64,000 nucleotides of DNA from NCBI RefSeq assembly GCF_900100925.1, contig NZ_FNKO01000002.1, forward strand, positions 558,001 to 622,000, in the 5' to 3' direction. Below are positions 1 through 9,038 of the stretch, one piece after another. This DNA comes from Actinopolyspora saharensis (lineage in GTDB: Bacteria; Actinomycetota; Actinomycetes; Mycobacteriales; Pseudonocardiaceae). The translations under genes and the position numbers were made by a program. The notes under the pieces were generated by a model, which was not told the origin of the DNA, searched no databases, and saw nothing but the letters and a program-made list of their open reading frames with translations. The stretch's first letter is position 1. Each line of letters starts with the position of its first letter.

Positions 1-90
1 GTTGGCCTGCTGTTCGGGATCGTCGAGGGTGAGCACGACGATGCCGTCGGCCTCGGGCTCGTCCCAGCGAATGGTGCTCTGTTCGCTCAT
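1..90 (-). CDS. fadB: Fatty-acid oxidation complex alpha subunit (FadB-like), N-terminal fragment
   Basis: Only the first 30 codons are inside the window, reading from an ATG at 90 towards position 1. They encode MSEQSTIRWDEPEADGIVVL followed by TLDDPEQQAN. This resembles the start of the actinobacterial enoyl-CoA hydratase/3-hydroxyacyl-CoA dehydrogenase FadB, where the hydratase domain begins with a short strand and an LDDP-type turn. A purine-rich GAAGGAC lies 6 bases before the ATG. The gene follows fadA on the same strand by about 216 bp, the usual thiolase/FadB pairing of beta-oxidation. The assignment rests on the short N-terminus and the neighbour; a stand-alone enoyl-CoA hydratase is the alternative. 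Confidence 0.6.
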   Translation of the reverse strand, partial: MSEQSTIRWDEPEADGIVVLTLDDPEQQAN

Positions 91-306
91 CGGTCCGTCC
101 TTCGAAGACTCGGGGTTGACTGGTCCGCGCCGAGCGCGGCCTCGACCCCGCACCTGGGTGCTGGGGATCGGCGCGCGATTCGGGCGGGGTGCTGGTGCTC
201 GTCGTGGAGCGGCGTTGACCGCGAGGTCACCGCTGGGGGACTGCTCGGTGCTGCTTCCCGCGCAGCGGGGCCTCTCGGTGACGACCGCGCCGGACGAGCG
301 CAGGTC

Positions 307-1524
307 TCACTCGGTGACGCGCTCGACGATCGTGGCTATTCCCATGCCGCCCCCGATGCACAGGGTGGCCAGCCCGTAGCGCTGGCCGCGGCGTTCGAGC
401 TCGTCGACCAGCGTGCCGAGGATCATCGCCCCGGTGGCGCCGAGCGGGTGTCCCATCGCGATCGCCCCGCCGTTGACGTTGACCTTCTCGTGCGGGACTC
501 CGAAGTCCTTCATGAACTTCAGCGGCACCGCGGCGAAGGCCTCGTTGATCTCGACGAGGTCGATGTCTCCGATGTCCATTTCGGCCTTGCCCAGCGCCTT
601 GCGCACGGCAGGTCCCGGACCGGTCAGCATGATCGTCGGATCGCCCCCGCTCAGCGCGGCGGAGACGATCCGCGCCCGCGGGCGCATTCCGCTCCGCTCG
701 CCGAACTTCCTGCCCCCGACCAGCGTGAGCGCCGCTCCGTCGACGATGCCCGAGGAGTTGCCCGGGGTGTGCACGTGGTTGATCCGCTCCACCCAGTGGT
801 ACTTCTGCAGCGCGACCGCGTCGAAGCCGCCCATGTCGCCGATCCCGGCGAAGGAGGGTTCCAGCCCGGCGAGCCCTTCGGTGGTCGTGCTCGGGCGCAC
901 GTGCTCGTCGCGGTCCAGCACCGTCATCCCGTTGCGGTCGGTGACCGGTACGACCGATTCGGAGAAGCGGCCGTCGGCCCAGGCCTTGGCGGCGCGGGTC
1001 TGGGACTCCGCGGCGAAGGCGTCCACCGTCTCCCTGTCGAAGCCTTCGAGGGTCGCGATCAGGTCGGCCCCGATCCCCTGCGGGACGAAGGAGGTGTCGA
1101 GGTTGGTCTCGGGGTCCATGGCCCAGGCTCCGCCGTCGGTGCCCAGCGGGATGCGGGACATGGACTCCACTCCGCCCGCCAGCACGGCGTCCTCCCAGCC
1201 GGAGCGCACCTTCTGGGCGGCTGTGTTCACGGCTTCCAGACCGGAGGCGCAGAAGCGGTTGAGCTGGACACCGCTCACCGTTTCCGGCAGTCCCGCGGCG
1301 AGCGCGGCCGATTTGGCCAGGTCACCGCCCTGATCACCCACCGGGGTGACGACTCCGAGCACCAGATCGTCGAGCACCTCCGGGTCCAGGTTCGGGTGGC
1401 GCCGACGCAGCTCCTCCACGAGCCCGACCACGAGACTGATGGGTTTCGTCCCGTACAGCGCACCGGTTTTCTTGCCGCGACCGCGCGGTGTGCGGATCGC
1501 ATCGTAGACAAACGCCTCGGACAT
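307..1524 (-). CDS. fadA: Acetyl-CoA C-acyltransferase (3-ketoacyl-CoA thiolase)
   Basis: A 405-residue thiolase, normal family length. It would cleave 3-ketoacyl-CoA with CoA to give acetyl-CoA and a shortened acyl-CoA, the last step of beta-oxidation in the cytoplasm. The acylated nucleophile is Cys92 in the NRFCASG motif. The C-terminal catalytic pair is His359 in [10 protein letters not shown] and Cys389 in LCIGGGMG. The ATG at 1524 precedes the conserved [11 protein letters not shown] opening. The FadB-like gene follows it, so the two probably form one fatty-acid oxidation unit. A perfect 7-7-7 inverted repeat lies 42-62 bp upstream and matches the operator beside the MerR regulator at 12.7 kb, suggesting shared control. 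Thiolase assignment is secure; chain-length preference cannot be read from sequence. Confidence 0.93.
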   Translation of the reverse strand: MSEAFVYDAIRTPRGRGKKTGALYGTKPISLVVGLVEELRRRHPNLDPEVLDDLVLGVVTPVGDQGGDLAKSAALAAGLPETVSGVQLNRFCASGLEAVNTAAQKVRSGWEDAVLAGGVESMSRIPLGTDGGAWAMDPETNLDTSFVPQGIGADLIATLEGFDRETVDAFAAESQTRAAKAWADGRFSESVVPVTDRNGMTVLDRDEHVRPSTTTEGLAGLEPSFAGIGDMGGFDAVALQKYHWVERINHVHTPGNSSGIVDGAALTLVGGRKFGERSGMRPRARIVSAALSGGDPTIMLTGPGPAVRKALGKAEMDIGDIDLVEINEAFAAVPLKFMKDFGVPHEKVNVNGGAIAMGHPLGATGAMILGTLVDELERRGQRYGLATLCIGGGMGIATIVERVTE

Positions 1525-1565
1525 GTGCGGGGTGCCTCCTCGTTGCGGCGGTCCTCCATGAAGAG

Positions 1566-1586
1566 TGTGACACCAACACTGTCACA
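1566..1586. promoter_or_regulatory. Probable MerR-regulator operator in the fadA promoter
   Basis: On the minus strand this reads TGTGACA-N7-TGTCACA, a perfect inverted repeat with 7-base arms. It sits 42-62 bp before the fadA ATG and directly follows a TTGAC that could serve as a -35 element. The same pattern with one mismatch occurs at 12698-12718. MerR-family proteins typically bind in the promoter spacer. That this site is bound by the MerR protein encoded at 12744 is an inference. Confidence 0.65.
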
Positions 1587-1717
1587 GTCAATGGAGAGCG
1601 CTCGTGCGGGTGTCGCCCGCGGCCACCTCCCGCACGAGGCCCGCCCCGGCCGGGCGCGGGCCGCCGGAGTTTCCACCGTGCAGCGCCCGCACCAACCGAA
1701 CCGCCGCACCCGAACGC

Positions 1718-3331
1718 CTACGGGAGCATCCAGCTCAGCACCGGGGTGGACTGCAGGTAGACCAGCAGGCACATCGCGACCAGGAAGCCGAGGCTCCACG
1801 GCAGCACCCTGCGGAAGATGTCGCCCTCCCCGCCGGTCATCCCCACCGCTCCCGCGGCGATGGCCAGGTTCTGCGGCGAGATCATCTTGCCGAGCACCCC
1901 TCCGGATCCGTTGGCGGCCGCGGCGAGCACCGGATCGATCCCCGCCTTGTTGGCCGCCGTCACCTGCAGGGCGCCGAACAGCGAGTTGGAGGAGGTGTCC
2001 GAACCGGTCACCGCGACGCCCAACCACCCGAGCACCGGCGAGATCAGCGCGAACAGCCCGCCGGCCGCAGCCATCCAGTTGCCCAGCGTGGCCGTCTGCC
2101 CCGAAGTGTTCATGACGTAGGCGATGGCCAGCACCGACATCACCGTCACGATCGGCCACTTGAGCTGCGCGTAGGTGGCCACGTACCGGGTGGCTGCCGC
2201 GCGGGGGCCGATCCCCAGCACCGGGATCGTGAGCGCTCCCGCGATCAGCAGCAGCGAGCCCGCCCCGGAGAGCCAGGCGAAGTCGTACTCGACGAGCGCG
2301 AGGGGCTGCCCCGAGGGGTCGAGCACCTCCAGCCCCGGCCAGCGGAAGGAGACGGTCACCGCGTCCATGGCCTCGGCGATCGGGCGAATCTGGGCGAGCA
2401 CGAAAACCGCGATTATGATCAGGTACGGCGCGTAGGCCCGCAGCACGGTGCCTCCCCGGTCGGCCGTGCGGGCCGCCGCCCCGGGGGCCTCGGCCATCTC
2501 GTGCTCGTTCGTGACGAGCTCGGGTGACCACCAGCGCAGCAGCAGCACGGTCGCCCCCGCCGAGACCAGGGCCGCGATTATGTCGGTCAGCGGCACCGAG
2601 ACGAAGTTCGCGGACAGGAACTGCGCGAGCGCGAAGGTCCCGCCGCAGACCAGGGTGGCGGGCAGGGTCTGGCGCACTCCGCGCCACCCGTCGATGATCC
2701 CGACCAGCACCACCGGCACGACCACCGCCAGCAGCGGGGTCTGCCTTCCCGTCACCGCACCGAGTTCGGACAGCGGCAGTCCCGTCACGCTGGACAGCGT
2801 CACGATCGGCGCCGCGAGAGCGCCGTAGGCCACCGGCGCGGTGTTGGCGACCAGCGCGACCACCGCCGCCGTCAGCGCCCGGAAGCCCAGCGAGAGCAGC
2901 ATGACCGTGGTGATCGCCACCGGGGTCCCGAAACCGGCCAACGCCTCAAGCAGGGCCCCGAAGCAGAAGGCGATGATCACGGCCTGGATCCGCCTGTCCG
3001 CGCTGACCCTGGCGAAGGACCGCTGCAGCACTTCGAAATCACCGGTGACCACGGTCATGTTGTAGATCCAGATGGCGTTTATGACGATCCACAGGATCGG
3101 GAAGAAACCGAAGGCCGCACCGAGCGAGACGGACATCAGCGCCTGCCCCGGCGGCATCCCGTACACGCCGACCGAGACGGCCAGCGCCACCGCCAGGGCG
3201 ATCAACGAGGCCTTCCACGCCGTCACGCGGAAGATTCCCAGCAGCGCGAACAGGACTACCAGCGGTAAGGCCGCGACCAGTGCGCTCCAGCCGAGCGATC
3301 CGAGAAGCGGATCGAGGGTTTGCTGGTACAC
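1718..3331 (-). CDS. lctP: L-lactate permease (LctP family)
   Basis: A 537-residue polytopic membrane protein matching the LctP/GlcA family, which imports L-lactate, D-lactate and glycolate by proton symport. Hydrophobic segments run almost throughout. The family motif around EALAGFGTPVAITT is present near residue 130, followed by VALVANTAPVAYGALAAP. I start at GTG 3331 because GGAGGG lies 6 bases upstream and the product begins VYQQTLDP like its relatives; the longer open frame upstream has no membrane character. It follows glcF on the same strand by 260 bp. Co-location with a glycolate-oxidase-type dehydrogenase indicates that the permease supplies the substrate. The choice between lactate and glycolate is open. 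Confidence 0.9.
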   Translation of the reverse strand: MYQQTLDPLLGSLGWSALVAALPLVVLFALLGIFRVTAWKASLIALAVALAVSVGVYGMPPGQALMSVSLGAAFGFFPILWIVINAIWIYNMTVVTGDFEVLQRSFARVSADRRIQAVIIAFCFGALLEALAGFGTPVAITTVMLLSLGFRALTAAVVALVANTAPVAYGALAAPIVTLSSVTGLPLSELGAVTGRQTPLLAVVVPVVLVGIIDGWRGVRQTLPATLVCGGTFALAQFLSANFVSVPLTDIIAALVSAGATVLLLRWWSPELVTNEHEMAEAPGAAARTADRGGTVLRAYAPYLIIIAVFVLAQIRPIAEAMDAVTVSFRWPGLEVLDPSGQPLALVEYDFAWLSGAGSLLLIAGALTIPVLGIGPRAAATRYVATYAQLKWPIVTVMSVLAIAYVMNTSGQTATLGNWMAAAGGLFALISPVLGWLGVAVTGSDTSSNSLFGALQVTAANKAGIDPVLAAAANGSGGVLGKMISPQNLAIAAGAVGMTGGEGDIFRRVLPWSLGFLVAMCLLVYLQSTPVLSWMLP

Positions 3332-3591
3332 GAATCCCTCCAAGGATCCGGGAAAGAATTCCGGTCGGAGAATCTGCGGAAAGTGTTTCTCGGACAACTG
3401 CTCGGCGGAGTTCCCCGCGGCCCGTCCAGCGCTCCCATCGGGACCGAATTCGTGCGGGAATCCGCACGACACCGGACATTCCGCGCGAGAGCGCCACCGG
3501 AGAAACCGCGGCGGTTCCGCCGGTCGGCGTGGTGATTTCGGCGCCGGAAGCGCCGGGAAAACATCGATCCGACCGAGAGACAAGATCTCGG

Positions 3592-4968
3592 TCAGCGGTT
3601 CAGCAGGGATTCCGCTCTTTCCCCGCGCACGGCGGCGTCGAGAATCTGAACGGTGTGGGCGACGGGGAGATCCGCCCCCTGCTCGCGCAGCGCGGTGCGA
3701 ATCTGCATCGAGCACCCCGGGTTGGCCGTCACGAGCAGATCCGCCCCGGTGTCGCGCACGTTCCGCGCCTTCATGTCACCCAGCTCGGCGGCGGCCTTCG
3801 GCTGCAGCAGGTTGTAGACCCCGGCGGAGCCGCAGCAGATCTCCCCGCGGTTGATCTCGCGCAGTTCCAGCCCGGGAACCCCGCGCAACAGCTCGCGGGG
3901 CTGCGACCGTATCCCCTGGCCGTGGCTCAGGTGGCAGGCGTCGTGGTAGGCGACCGTCAGGTTCAGCGGGTTCAACCGCGCGGACGGTCCGAGCTCGACC
4001 AGCAGCTCCGCGACGTCGCGCACCCTGGCCGACAGTCGCTCGGCGGCAGCGGCGTACCTCGGTTCGTCGGCCAGCAGTCGCGGGTACTCCTTCAGCGTGG
4101 ATCCGCACCCGGCTGAATTGATCACCACGTAGTCGACCCCGGTGGAGTCGAAGGCCTCCACCGTCCTCTTGGCGAACTCCACGGCCTCCTCCTCGCGGCC
4201 GGAGTGCTCGCTGAGCGCTCCGCAGCAGCCCTGCTTGGCCGGGATCACCACCTCGCAGCCCTCGGCGGCCAGGACTCGCGCGGTGGCGTTGTTGACGTCG
4301 GGGAAGAAGGCGTGCTGCACGCAGCCGGTGAGCATGCCGACCACGGCTCTGCGCCTGCCCCTGGCGGGCACGCGGGTGGGCAGCCGGGAGGCGCGCCGGA
4401 CGGGTGGGGTCAACGACTCCATGGTCCGCAGGTGGGCGGGCAGCTTGGCGAACAGCCCGGACCGGCGCAGCAGCGCGTCGAGCCGGAGTCGCTGGTACAG
4501 CGCCAGCGGCAGCCGCAGCGCGCTCAGCCTCCGCTTGTAGGGGAACAGCCCGAAGATCAACCTGCGCAGCCAGCGCTGACCCGGTTCACGGCGGTGATTG
4601 CGCTCGACCTGCGCCCTGGTGCGGTTGATCAGCGACCCGTACTGCACCCCGGACGGGCAGGCCGTCACGCAGGCCATGCAGCCCAGGCAGTTGTCGAAGT
4701 GCTCGATCATGCTCCCCGAGAGGGGCTCACCGTCCAGGCCGGACTCCATCAGGTGGATGCGCCCGCGCGGCGAGTCCATCTCCTCGCCCCAGAGCTCGTA
4801 CGTGGGGCAGGAGGGCAGGCAGAATCCGCAGTGGACGCAGTCGTCGATCAGCTCCCGCTGCGGCGGGTTGAACGCGTCGAAGGCTCCGTTCGGGTTCGCC
4901 GCGGCCTCCGTGGGGGCAACCGGTTGTCGTTGCTCGCCGGATCCCGGTTCGGGTGTTCGGTCGGTCAT
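3592..4968 (-). CDS. glcF: Glycolate oxidase iron-sulfur subunit
   Basis: A 458-residue (Fe-S)-binding subunit of a membrane-associated 2-hydroxyacid dehydrogenase. It passes electrons from the FAD subunit towards quinone. Two ferredoxin-type clusters are visible: Cys44, 47, 50 and 54 (CVHCGFCLPSCP) and Cys94, 97, 100 and 104 (CLGCMACVTACP). Two CCG domains follow, marked by QGCCGALSEHSG and by YHDACHLSHG with EICCGSAGVYN. The ATG at 4968 overlaps the glcE stop in a TGATG junction, so translation is coupled. The order glcD-glcE-glcF-lctP is a complete uptake-plus-oxidation operon. D-lactate rather than glycolate could be the true substrate, because the complexes look alike. Confidence 0.92.
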   Translation of the reverse strand: MTDRTPEPGSGEQRQPVAPTEAAANPNGAFDAFNPPQRELIDDCVHCGFCLPSCPTYELWGEEMDSPRGRIHLMESGLDGEPLSGSMIEHFDNCLGCMACVTACPSGVQYGSLINRTRAQVERNHRREPGQRWLRRLIFGLFPYKRRLSALRLPLALYQRLRLDALLRRSGLFAKLPAHLRTMESLTPPVRRASRLPTRVPARGRRRAVVGMLTGCVQHAFFPDVNNATARVLAAEGCEVVIPAKQGCCGALSEHSGREEEAVEFAKRTVEAFDSTGVDYVVINSAGCGSTLKEYPRLLADEPRYAAAAERLSARVRDVAELLVELGPSARLNPLNLTVAYHDACHLSHGQGIRSQPRELLRGVPGLELREINRGEICCGSAGVYNLLQPKAAAELGDMKARNVRDTGADLLVTANPGCSMQIRTALREQGADLPVAHTVQILDAAVRGERAESLLNR

Positions 4969-6254
4969 CACAGCCCTCCAACGAACCGTCCCGGTGCGAG
5001 ACGGTGCTCGGGGTCGAACTGATCCTTGGTGCGGCGCATCAACGTGAGCGCTCCGGGCTGAACCGGTCCCCACACGTCGACGAGCCGTTTCACGCCTTCC
5101 GGGGCCCAGGACACGGTCGTGTGGCCGTCGAGCGCCGTCGTGCGGGAGCGGATCCCCTCGACGAGCGCGGCCACGGACTCGTCGGACGAGCCGTCGGCAA
5201 CCCCCGCGTCGAGCACTGCGAGTCCGGCCGAGCCCCGCAGCGGGAGTGCCACGCCGGTTTCCTCCTCGACCCGACCGGCACCTTCGAGCAGCTCCGCGAG
5301 ATCGGCCGGTCTGCTCGCCATCCGGATTCCCGTGCTCGCCCCCGGCTCCCCGGGGGGTCGTCCCCACCACTCGGGGGCGGTCCCGCTCACCTCGCACGTG
5401 CGCCCGAGCTCCTCACCCAGCGAACGCGCCAGCTCCGCGGCCCGCTCCCGGGTGACCCCGGAGCGCCCCTCCAGCTCGGCGCACACGGTGATCGGGCCCT
5501 GCCCCGCGGGACGGTCCAGTTCGACGGCGGTGGGCATCGCCCTGGACACGCGGAGCAGCCGAGCGGCCTCGGCCGCGGCCCTCGGGTCGGGAAGGGTGAC
5601 CGCGACCCAGCGGCGCTCTTCGGCCAGTGGGTGCAGCCGGAATATCGCCTCGGTGACGACACCGAGCGTCCCGTAGGACCCGGTGAACAGTTTGCCCAGG
5701 TCGTAGCCTGCCACGTTCTTGACGACCTTTCCGCCCGAGCTCGCCACCGTCCCGTCGGCGCAGACCACGGTGATCCCGATGATCAGGTCGCGCACCCCGC
5801 CGTGCAGGTAGCGGCACGGCCCGGCGGAGCGGGTGGCGATCATCCCTCCGATGGTCGCCGTCGGGTGCGGGTCCTCGAGGGACAGCTGCTGTCCCGCCCC
5901 GGAGACGGTGCGCTGCACCTCCCGCAGCGGTGTTCCCGCCTTGGCGCGCACCACGAGGTCCCCGGCGGCGTGCTCGACGACCTCGTCGGCCGCGGAGAGG
6001 TCGAGCAGCAGGTCCGCGCGTTCGGGCGACTCGCCGCGGTCGAGCTTGCTGCCGCCTCCCCTGGGGACCACGCTCATCCCGTGCTCGGCGGCGACGCGCA
6101 GCGCGGCCGCGGCCCGTTCGGTCCCGTCCGCGTGCACCACCCATCTCGGCCGGCTCGTGCCGACCCGGTCGGTCTCGGCGGCCTCGGTGACCCACTCGTG
6201 CCCGAGAGCCTCGCGCAGGGCTCTCAGGGCCGTTTCCTCGGTGACTGCACTCAT
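4968..6254 (-). CDS. glcE: Glycolate oxidase FAD-binding subunit
   Basis: A 428-residue FAD-binding type 4 protein, the second flavin-fold subunit of the GlcDEF complex. The PCMH-type nucleotide-binding core is clear: VVPRGGGSKLDRG near residue 65, ATIGGMIATRSAGPCRYLHG near 115 and VVKNVAGYDLGKLFTGSYGT near 155. The last of these is diagnostic for GlcE against GlcD. The C-terminal half is more divergent, as usual. The start at ATG 6254 shares one base with the glcD stop (TGATG), and the stop overlaps the glcF start in the same way. This implies stoichiometric, coupled synthesis of the three subunits. Confidence 0.9.
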   Translation of the reverse strand: MSAVTEETALRALREALGHEWVTEAAETDRVGTSRPRWVVHADGTERAAAALRVAAEHGMSVVPRGGGSKLDRGESPERADLLLDLSAADEVVEHAAGDLVVRAKAGTPLREVQRTVSGAGQQLSLEDPHPTATIGGMIATRSAGPCRYLHGGVRDLIIGITVVCADGTVASSGGKVVKNVAGYDLGKLFTGSYGTLGVVTEAIFRLHPLAEERRWVAVTLPDPRAAAEAARLLRVSRAMPTAVELDRPAGQGPITVCAELEGRSGVTRERAAELARSLGEELGRTCEVSGTAPEWWGRPPGEPGASTGIRMASRPADLAELLEGAGRVEEETGVALPLRGSAGLAVLDAGVADGSSDESVAALVEGIRSRTTALDGHTTVSWAPEGVKRLVDVWGPVQPGALTLMRRTKDQFDPEHRLAPGRFVGGL

Positions 6255-7756
6255 CAGAACTGATCGGCCAATCCCGCTTCGGTCAGTGGGTGCACCCCGC
6301 GCCGCCGCCCCGGGGCCTCGCCGCACAGCCGCGGCGTGGGGAATACCTTGCCCGGGTTGCACAACCCGGCGGGGTCGAAGGCGCAGCGCACGCACTGCAT
6401 GACGTCCAGGTCCCTCGCGGTGAACATCCGGCCCATGTAGCGGACCTTGTCGGCCCCGACACCGTGCTCACCCGTGATCGACCCGCCCTGCTCCACGCAC
6501 AGCTCCAGGATCGCCCCGGATACCTCCTCGGCGCGCTCGGTGGCGCCGGGTTCCGAGCCGTCGAACAGCACCAGCGGGTGCAGGTTCCCGTCGCCGGCGT
6601 GGAAGACGTTGGCGACCCGCACCCCCGACTCAGCGGACAGCTCCGCGATGCTCCGCAGCACCTCGGGCAGCGCGGTGCGGGGGATCACGCCGTCCTGGAC
6701 GATGTAGTCGCGGCTGATGCGGCCGACCGCGGCGAAGGCCGACTTGCGTCCCTTCCAGATCAGCGCGCGTTCGGTCTCGTCGGCGGCGGTTCTGATCTCG
6801 AAAGCACCGTGCTCCGCGCAGTGCTGCCAGACCTCGGTGAACGTCCGCTCCACCTCGGGAGCCGGCCCGTCCAGCTCGACGACGAGGACGGCACCGGCGC
6901 CTTCCGGGTACCCGCACTGCACGGCCTGCTCGGCCGCGGTGATGGACAGGGCGTCCATCATCTCGACGGCGGCCGGGGTGACTCCGGCGGCTATGATCGC
7001 CGAGACGGCGGCGCCCGCCTCGTCCGTGGAGGGGAACCCGGCGAGCAGGGTGCGCACGCTCTCCGGGGAGCGGAGCAGCCGCACGGTGATCGAGGTGACC
7101 ACGCCGAGGGTTCCCTCGCTGCCGATGAACGCGCCGAGCAGGTCGTAGCCGGGTGCCTCGTGGGCCGCTCCGCCCAGTTCGACGAGCTCACCGTCGGCGG
7201 TGACCACCTCCACGGCCAGCACGTGGTTGGTGGTGAACCCGTACTTCAGGCAGTGCGCCCCTCCGGAGTTCTCGGCCACGTTGCCTCCCACCGAGCAGAC
7301 CTGCTGGCTGGAGGGGTCCGGGGCGAAGTAGTAGCCGTGGGGCGCGGCGGCCTTCGTGACGTCGAGGTTGATCACCCCCGGTTCCACGACGGCGCGTTCG
7401 TTGGCGATGTCCAGTTCCAGGATCCGGCGCATCTTCGAGGTCACGATGAGCACGCCGTCGGCCCGGGGAAGCGCCCCGGCGGACAGGCCGGTTCCCGAGC
7501 CGCGTGCGACGAAGGGAACTCCGTGCTCGGAGCAGGCCGCCACCGCGGAGCGGACCTGTTCGGCGTTCTCCGGCAGCACCACGGCCGCGGGCACCGTGCG
7601 GTAGCTGGCCAGCCCGTCGCACTCGTAGGTCCGCACGCGCTGCCGATCCGTGATCAGTGCTTGCTCGGGGAGCAGTTTTCGCAGCAGTTCGACACATCCG
7701 TCGAGGTCGGCGCTCGCGCCCTCCCGCGTGGGCGGCGCCGGTTCGGTGGACTCCAT
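6254..7756 (-). CDS. glcD: Glycolate oxidase catalytic FAD subunit (FAD-linked 2-hydroxyacid dehydrogenase)
   Basis: A 500-residue flavoprotein of the GlcD/D-lactate dehydrogenase class and first gene of the operon. It should oxidise glycolate or D-lactate to the 2-oxoacid. The FAD site shows FVARGSGTGLSAGALP and SVGGNVAENSGGAHCLKYG. The C-terminal FAD-oxidase domain shows HAGDGNLHPLVLFD, GGSITGEHGVGADK and a final DPAGLCNPGKVFP. I chose ATG 7756 rather than the frame's earlier opening because GAGGAG lies 7 bases upstream and the additional residues would overlap the tandem operator at 7820-7840. This start leaves a leader of about 60 bp between operator and gene. Confidence 0.92.
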   Translation of the reverse strand: MESTEPAPPTREGASADLDGCVELLRKLLPEQALITDRQRVRTYECDGLASYRTVPAAVVLPENAEQVRSAVAACSEHGVPFVARGSGTGLSAGALPRADGVLIVTSKMRRILELDIANERAVVEPGVINLDVTKAAAPHGYYFAPDPSSQQVCSVGGNVAENSGGAHCLKYGFTTNHVLAVEVVTADGELVELGGAAHEAPGYDLLGAFIGSEGTLGVVTSITVRLLRSPESVRTLLAGFPSTDEAGAAVSAIIAAGVTPAAVEMMDALSITAAEQAVQCGYPEGAGAVLVVELDGPAPEVERTFTEVWQHCAEHGAFEIRTAADETERALIWKGRKSAFAAVGRISRDYIVQDGVIPRTALPEVLRSIAELSAESGVRVANVFHAGDGNLHPLVLFDGSEPGATERAEEVSGAILELCVEQGGSITGEHGVGADKVRYMGRMFTARDLDVMQCVRCAFDPAGLCNPGKVFPTPRLCGEAPGRRRGVHPLTEAGLADQF

Positions 7757-7819
7757 GGTCCGACTCCTCACCTCGCCTTCACCGCTGAACGAGCCCGGCG
7801 ATGTAACGTGGATCATAGG

Positions 7820-7840
7820 TTGAATACAACTTGGATACAA
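7820..7840. promoter_or_regulatory. Tandem GntR/FadR-type operator upstream of glcDEF-lctP
   Basis: Two near-palindromic decamers, TTGAATACAA (7820-7829) and TTGGATACAA (7831-7840), are spaced exactly 11 bp apart, one helical turn. Each differs by one base from TTGTATACAA, the classic site of FCD-type GntR regulators such as those controlling lactate or glycolate genes. No GntR gene lies in the window, so the regulator would be encoded elsewhere. The position 64-84 bp before the glcD start fits a promoter. Confidence 0.55.
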
Positions 7841-8150
7841 GAGATCACCGAATTCGTTCGCGCGGCGACCGCGCCTCGAGCGCGATCACGCCGGACCGAG
7901 AGCACCGCTGAGCTGCGGTTGGATCTCGCGAAAGCCCCCGGAACGCGCTGAAGCGCCCTCGAGGGGCGGGCAGGGGCGGAGCCGCCGAGAGCGGGCAGCC
8001 GGCCTGCCGCGAGATCGCGCTGGGCGATGTCCGAGACTTCGGATCCGCGCCCCTCGGAAGGACGATACCGCGCCGCGAGTTCCTCCGACTCCGCGTCGCA
8101 GGGGCGAGCCGGGGAGGAACCGGGACGGGAACCGCCGCGGGCTCCGCGGG
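7841..8150. other. Intergenic region between the glc operon promoter and the mpaB-like gene end
   Basis: About 310 bp with no convincing open frame in either direction. It should contain the far end of the glc promoter and the 3' end of the upstream lipid operon. A GC-rich stretch at 7945-8010 has several short self-complementary words but no clean hairpin with a T-run. I see no RNA gene or mobile element in it. Confidence 0.5.
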
Positions 8151-9038
8151 TCACCCGCTGTTGAGCACTCCCAGCTCGTCCAGGTGATAGCCGTTCGGGT
8201 AGCTGCGCTTCTTGCCGCGCCCGAGCTTGCTGTACCGCCGCGCGGGCAGCAACCGCTCGATCCCGCCGCGCAACCGGAGAGCGGTGGAAACGGCCCGCGT
8301 CTCCCAGTTCCGCGGCTGCGGGAACCCGAACGCCCTGCGCATCTCCGGCTCCAACCCGGCGATGACCCCGCGGGAGACCACGCGGCGCAACGGACGCGGG
8401 AACCACCCGCACACCAGGTCCAGGTTGTCCTGCCCGACCACCCGGTTGCTCTCGGCGAACACGAAGTGCTCGGCCTCGTACCCCCGGTTGAACCGCTCGA
8501 ACTCCGCGTATCCGGGGATCGAGTGGATCCCCATCCGGGCGCCGACTCGCCGGTAGTGGTGGTAGGCGGCGGTGCGCTCGTGCTCGCTCAACCTCCGCCA
8601 ACCGTAGGCGTCGATCCAGCGGATCGGCTCGTAGATGAAAGTGGACAGCACGTAGAGCATGTCGTCGTTGCTGATGTCGTAGCGCCCGTGCATCCGGTTG
8701 ATCTTGCGCAGCGCCTGCTTGCCCCGCTGCGAGTCGTAACCGTGCCTGCCGATCTCCTCCATCAGCACCGAGGTGTCGTCGTAGCGCTTCTGGGTCCTGT
8801 GGGCGAACTCCCCGGTGCGCTGCAGCAGCTCCGAGATGCTCGGCACGCAGAAGGTCCGGAACAGCGCCAGCTCCAACGCCCGCGTGTAGTCCCAGGGGAA
8901 CTCCATGCCCGCCGATATCCGGTAGATCAGCGTGTGCTCCCGCTCCGGGTCCAGGCTGCGGATCAGCCGCAGCCGAGCGTATCTGCCCAGCGGGTCGAAC
9001 CGCGGTTCCACGACGTCGGACTCGGACAACGAGCTCAC
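8151..9038 (-). CDS. Oxygenase MpaB / DUF2236 family protein
   Basis: A 295-residue protein of the MpaB/latex-clearing-protein-like oxygenase superfamily (DUF2236), whose studied members are haem-dependent oxygenases. Characteristic stretches are TRALELALFRTFCVPSISELL near residue 45, HGRYDISNDDMLYVLSTFIYEPIRW near 115 and ERTAAYHHYRRVGARMGI near 150; candidate haem-ligand histidines lie in these helices. The start is GTG 9038, whose GTGA overlaps the stop of the upstream hydrolase gene, so it is translationally coupled as last gene of a four-gene operon with a racemase and an acyl-CoA dehydrogenase. Lipid or isoprenoid breakdown is therefore plausible. The actual substrate is unknown. Confidence 0.75.
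   Translation of the reverse strand: MSSLSESDVVEPRFDPLGRYARLRLIRSLDPEREHTLIYRISAGMEFPWDYTRALELALFRTFCVPSISELLQRTGEFAHRTQKRYDDTSVLMEEIGRHGYDSQRGKQALRKINRMHGRYDISNDDMLYVLSTFIYEPIRWIDAYGWRRLSEHERTAAYHHYRRVGARMGIHSIPGYAEFERFNRGYEAEHFVFAESNRVVGQDNLDLVCGWFPRPLRRVVSRGVIAGLEPEMRRAFGFPQPRNWETRAVSTALRLRGGIERLLPARRYSKLGRGKKRSYPNGYHLDELGVLNSG

Noticed and set aside
448..2115. Long plus-strand frame over fadA and lctP
   Set aside because: Shadow frame of two well-identified minus-strand genes; low-complexity Arg/Gly/Pro translation.
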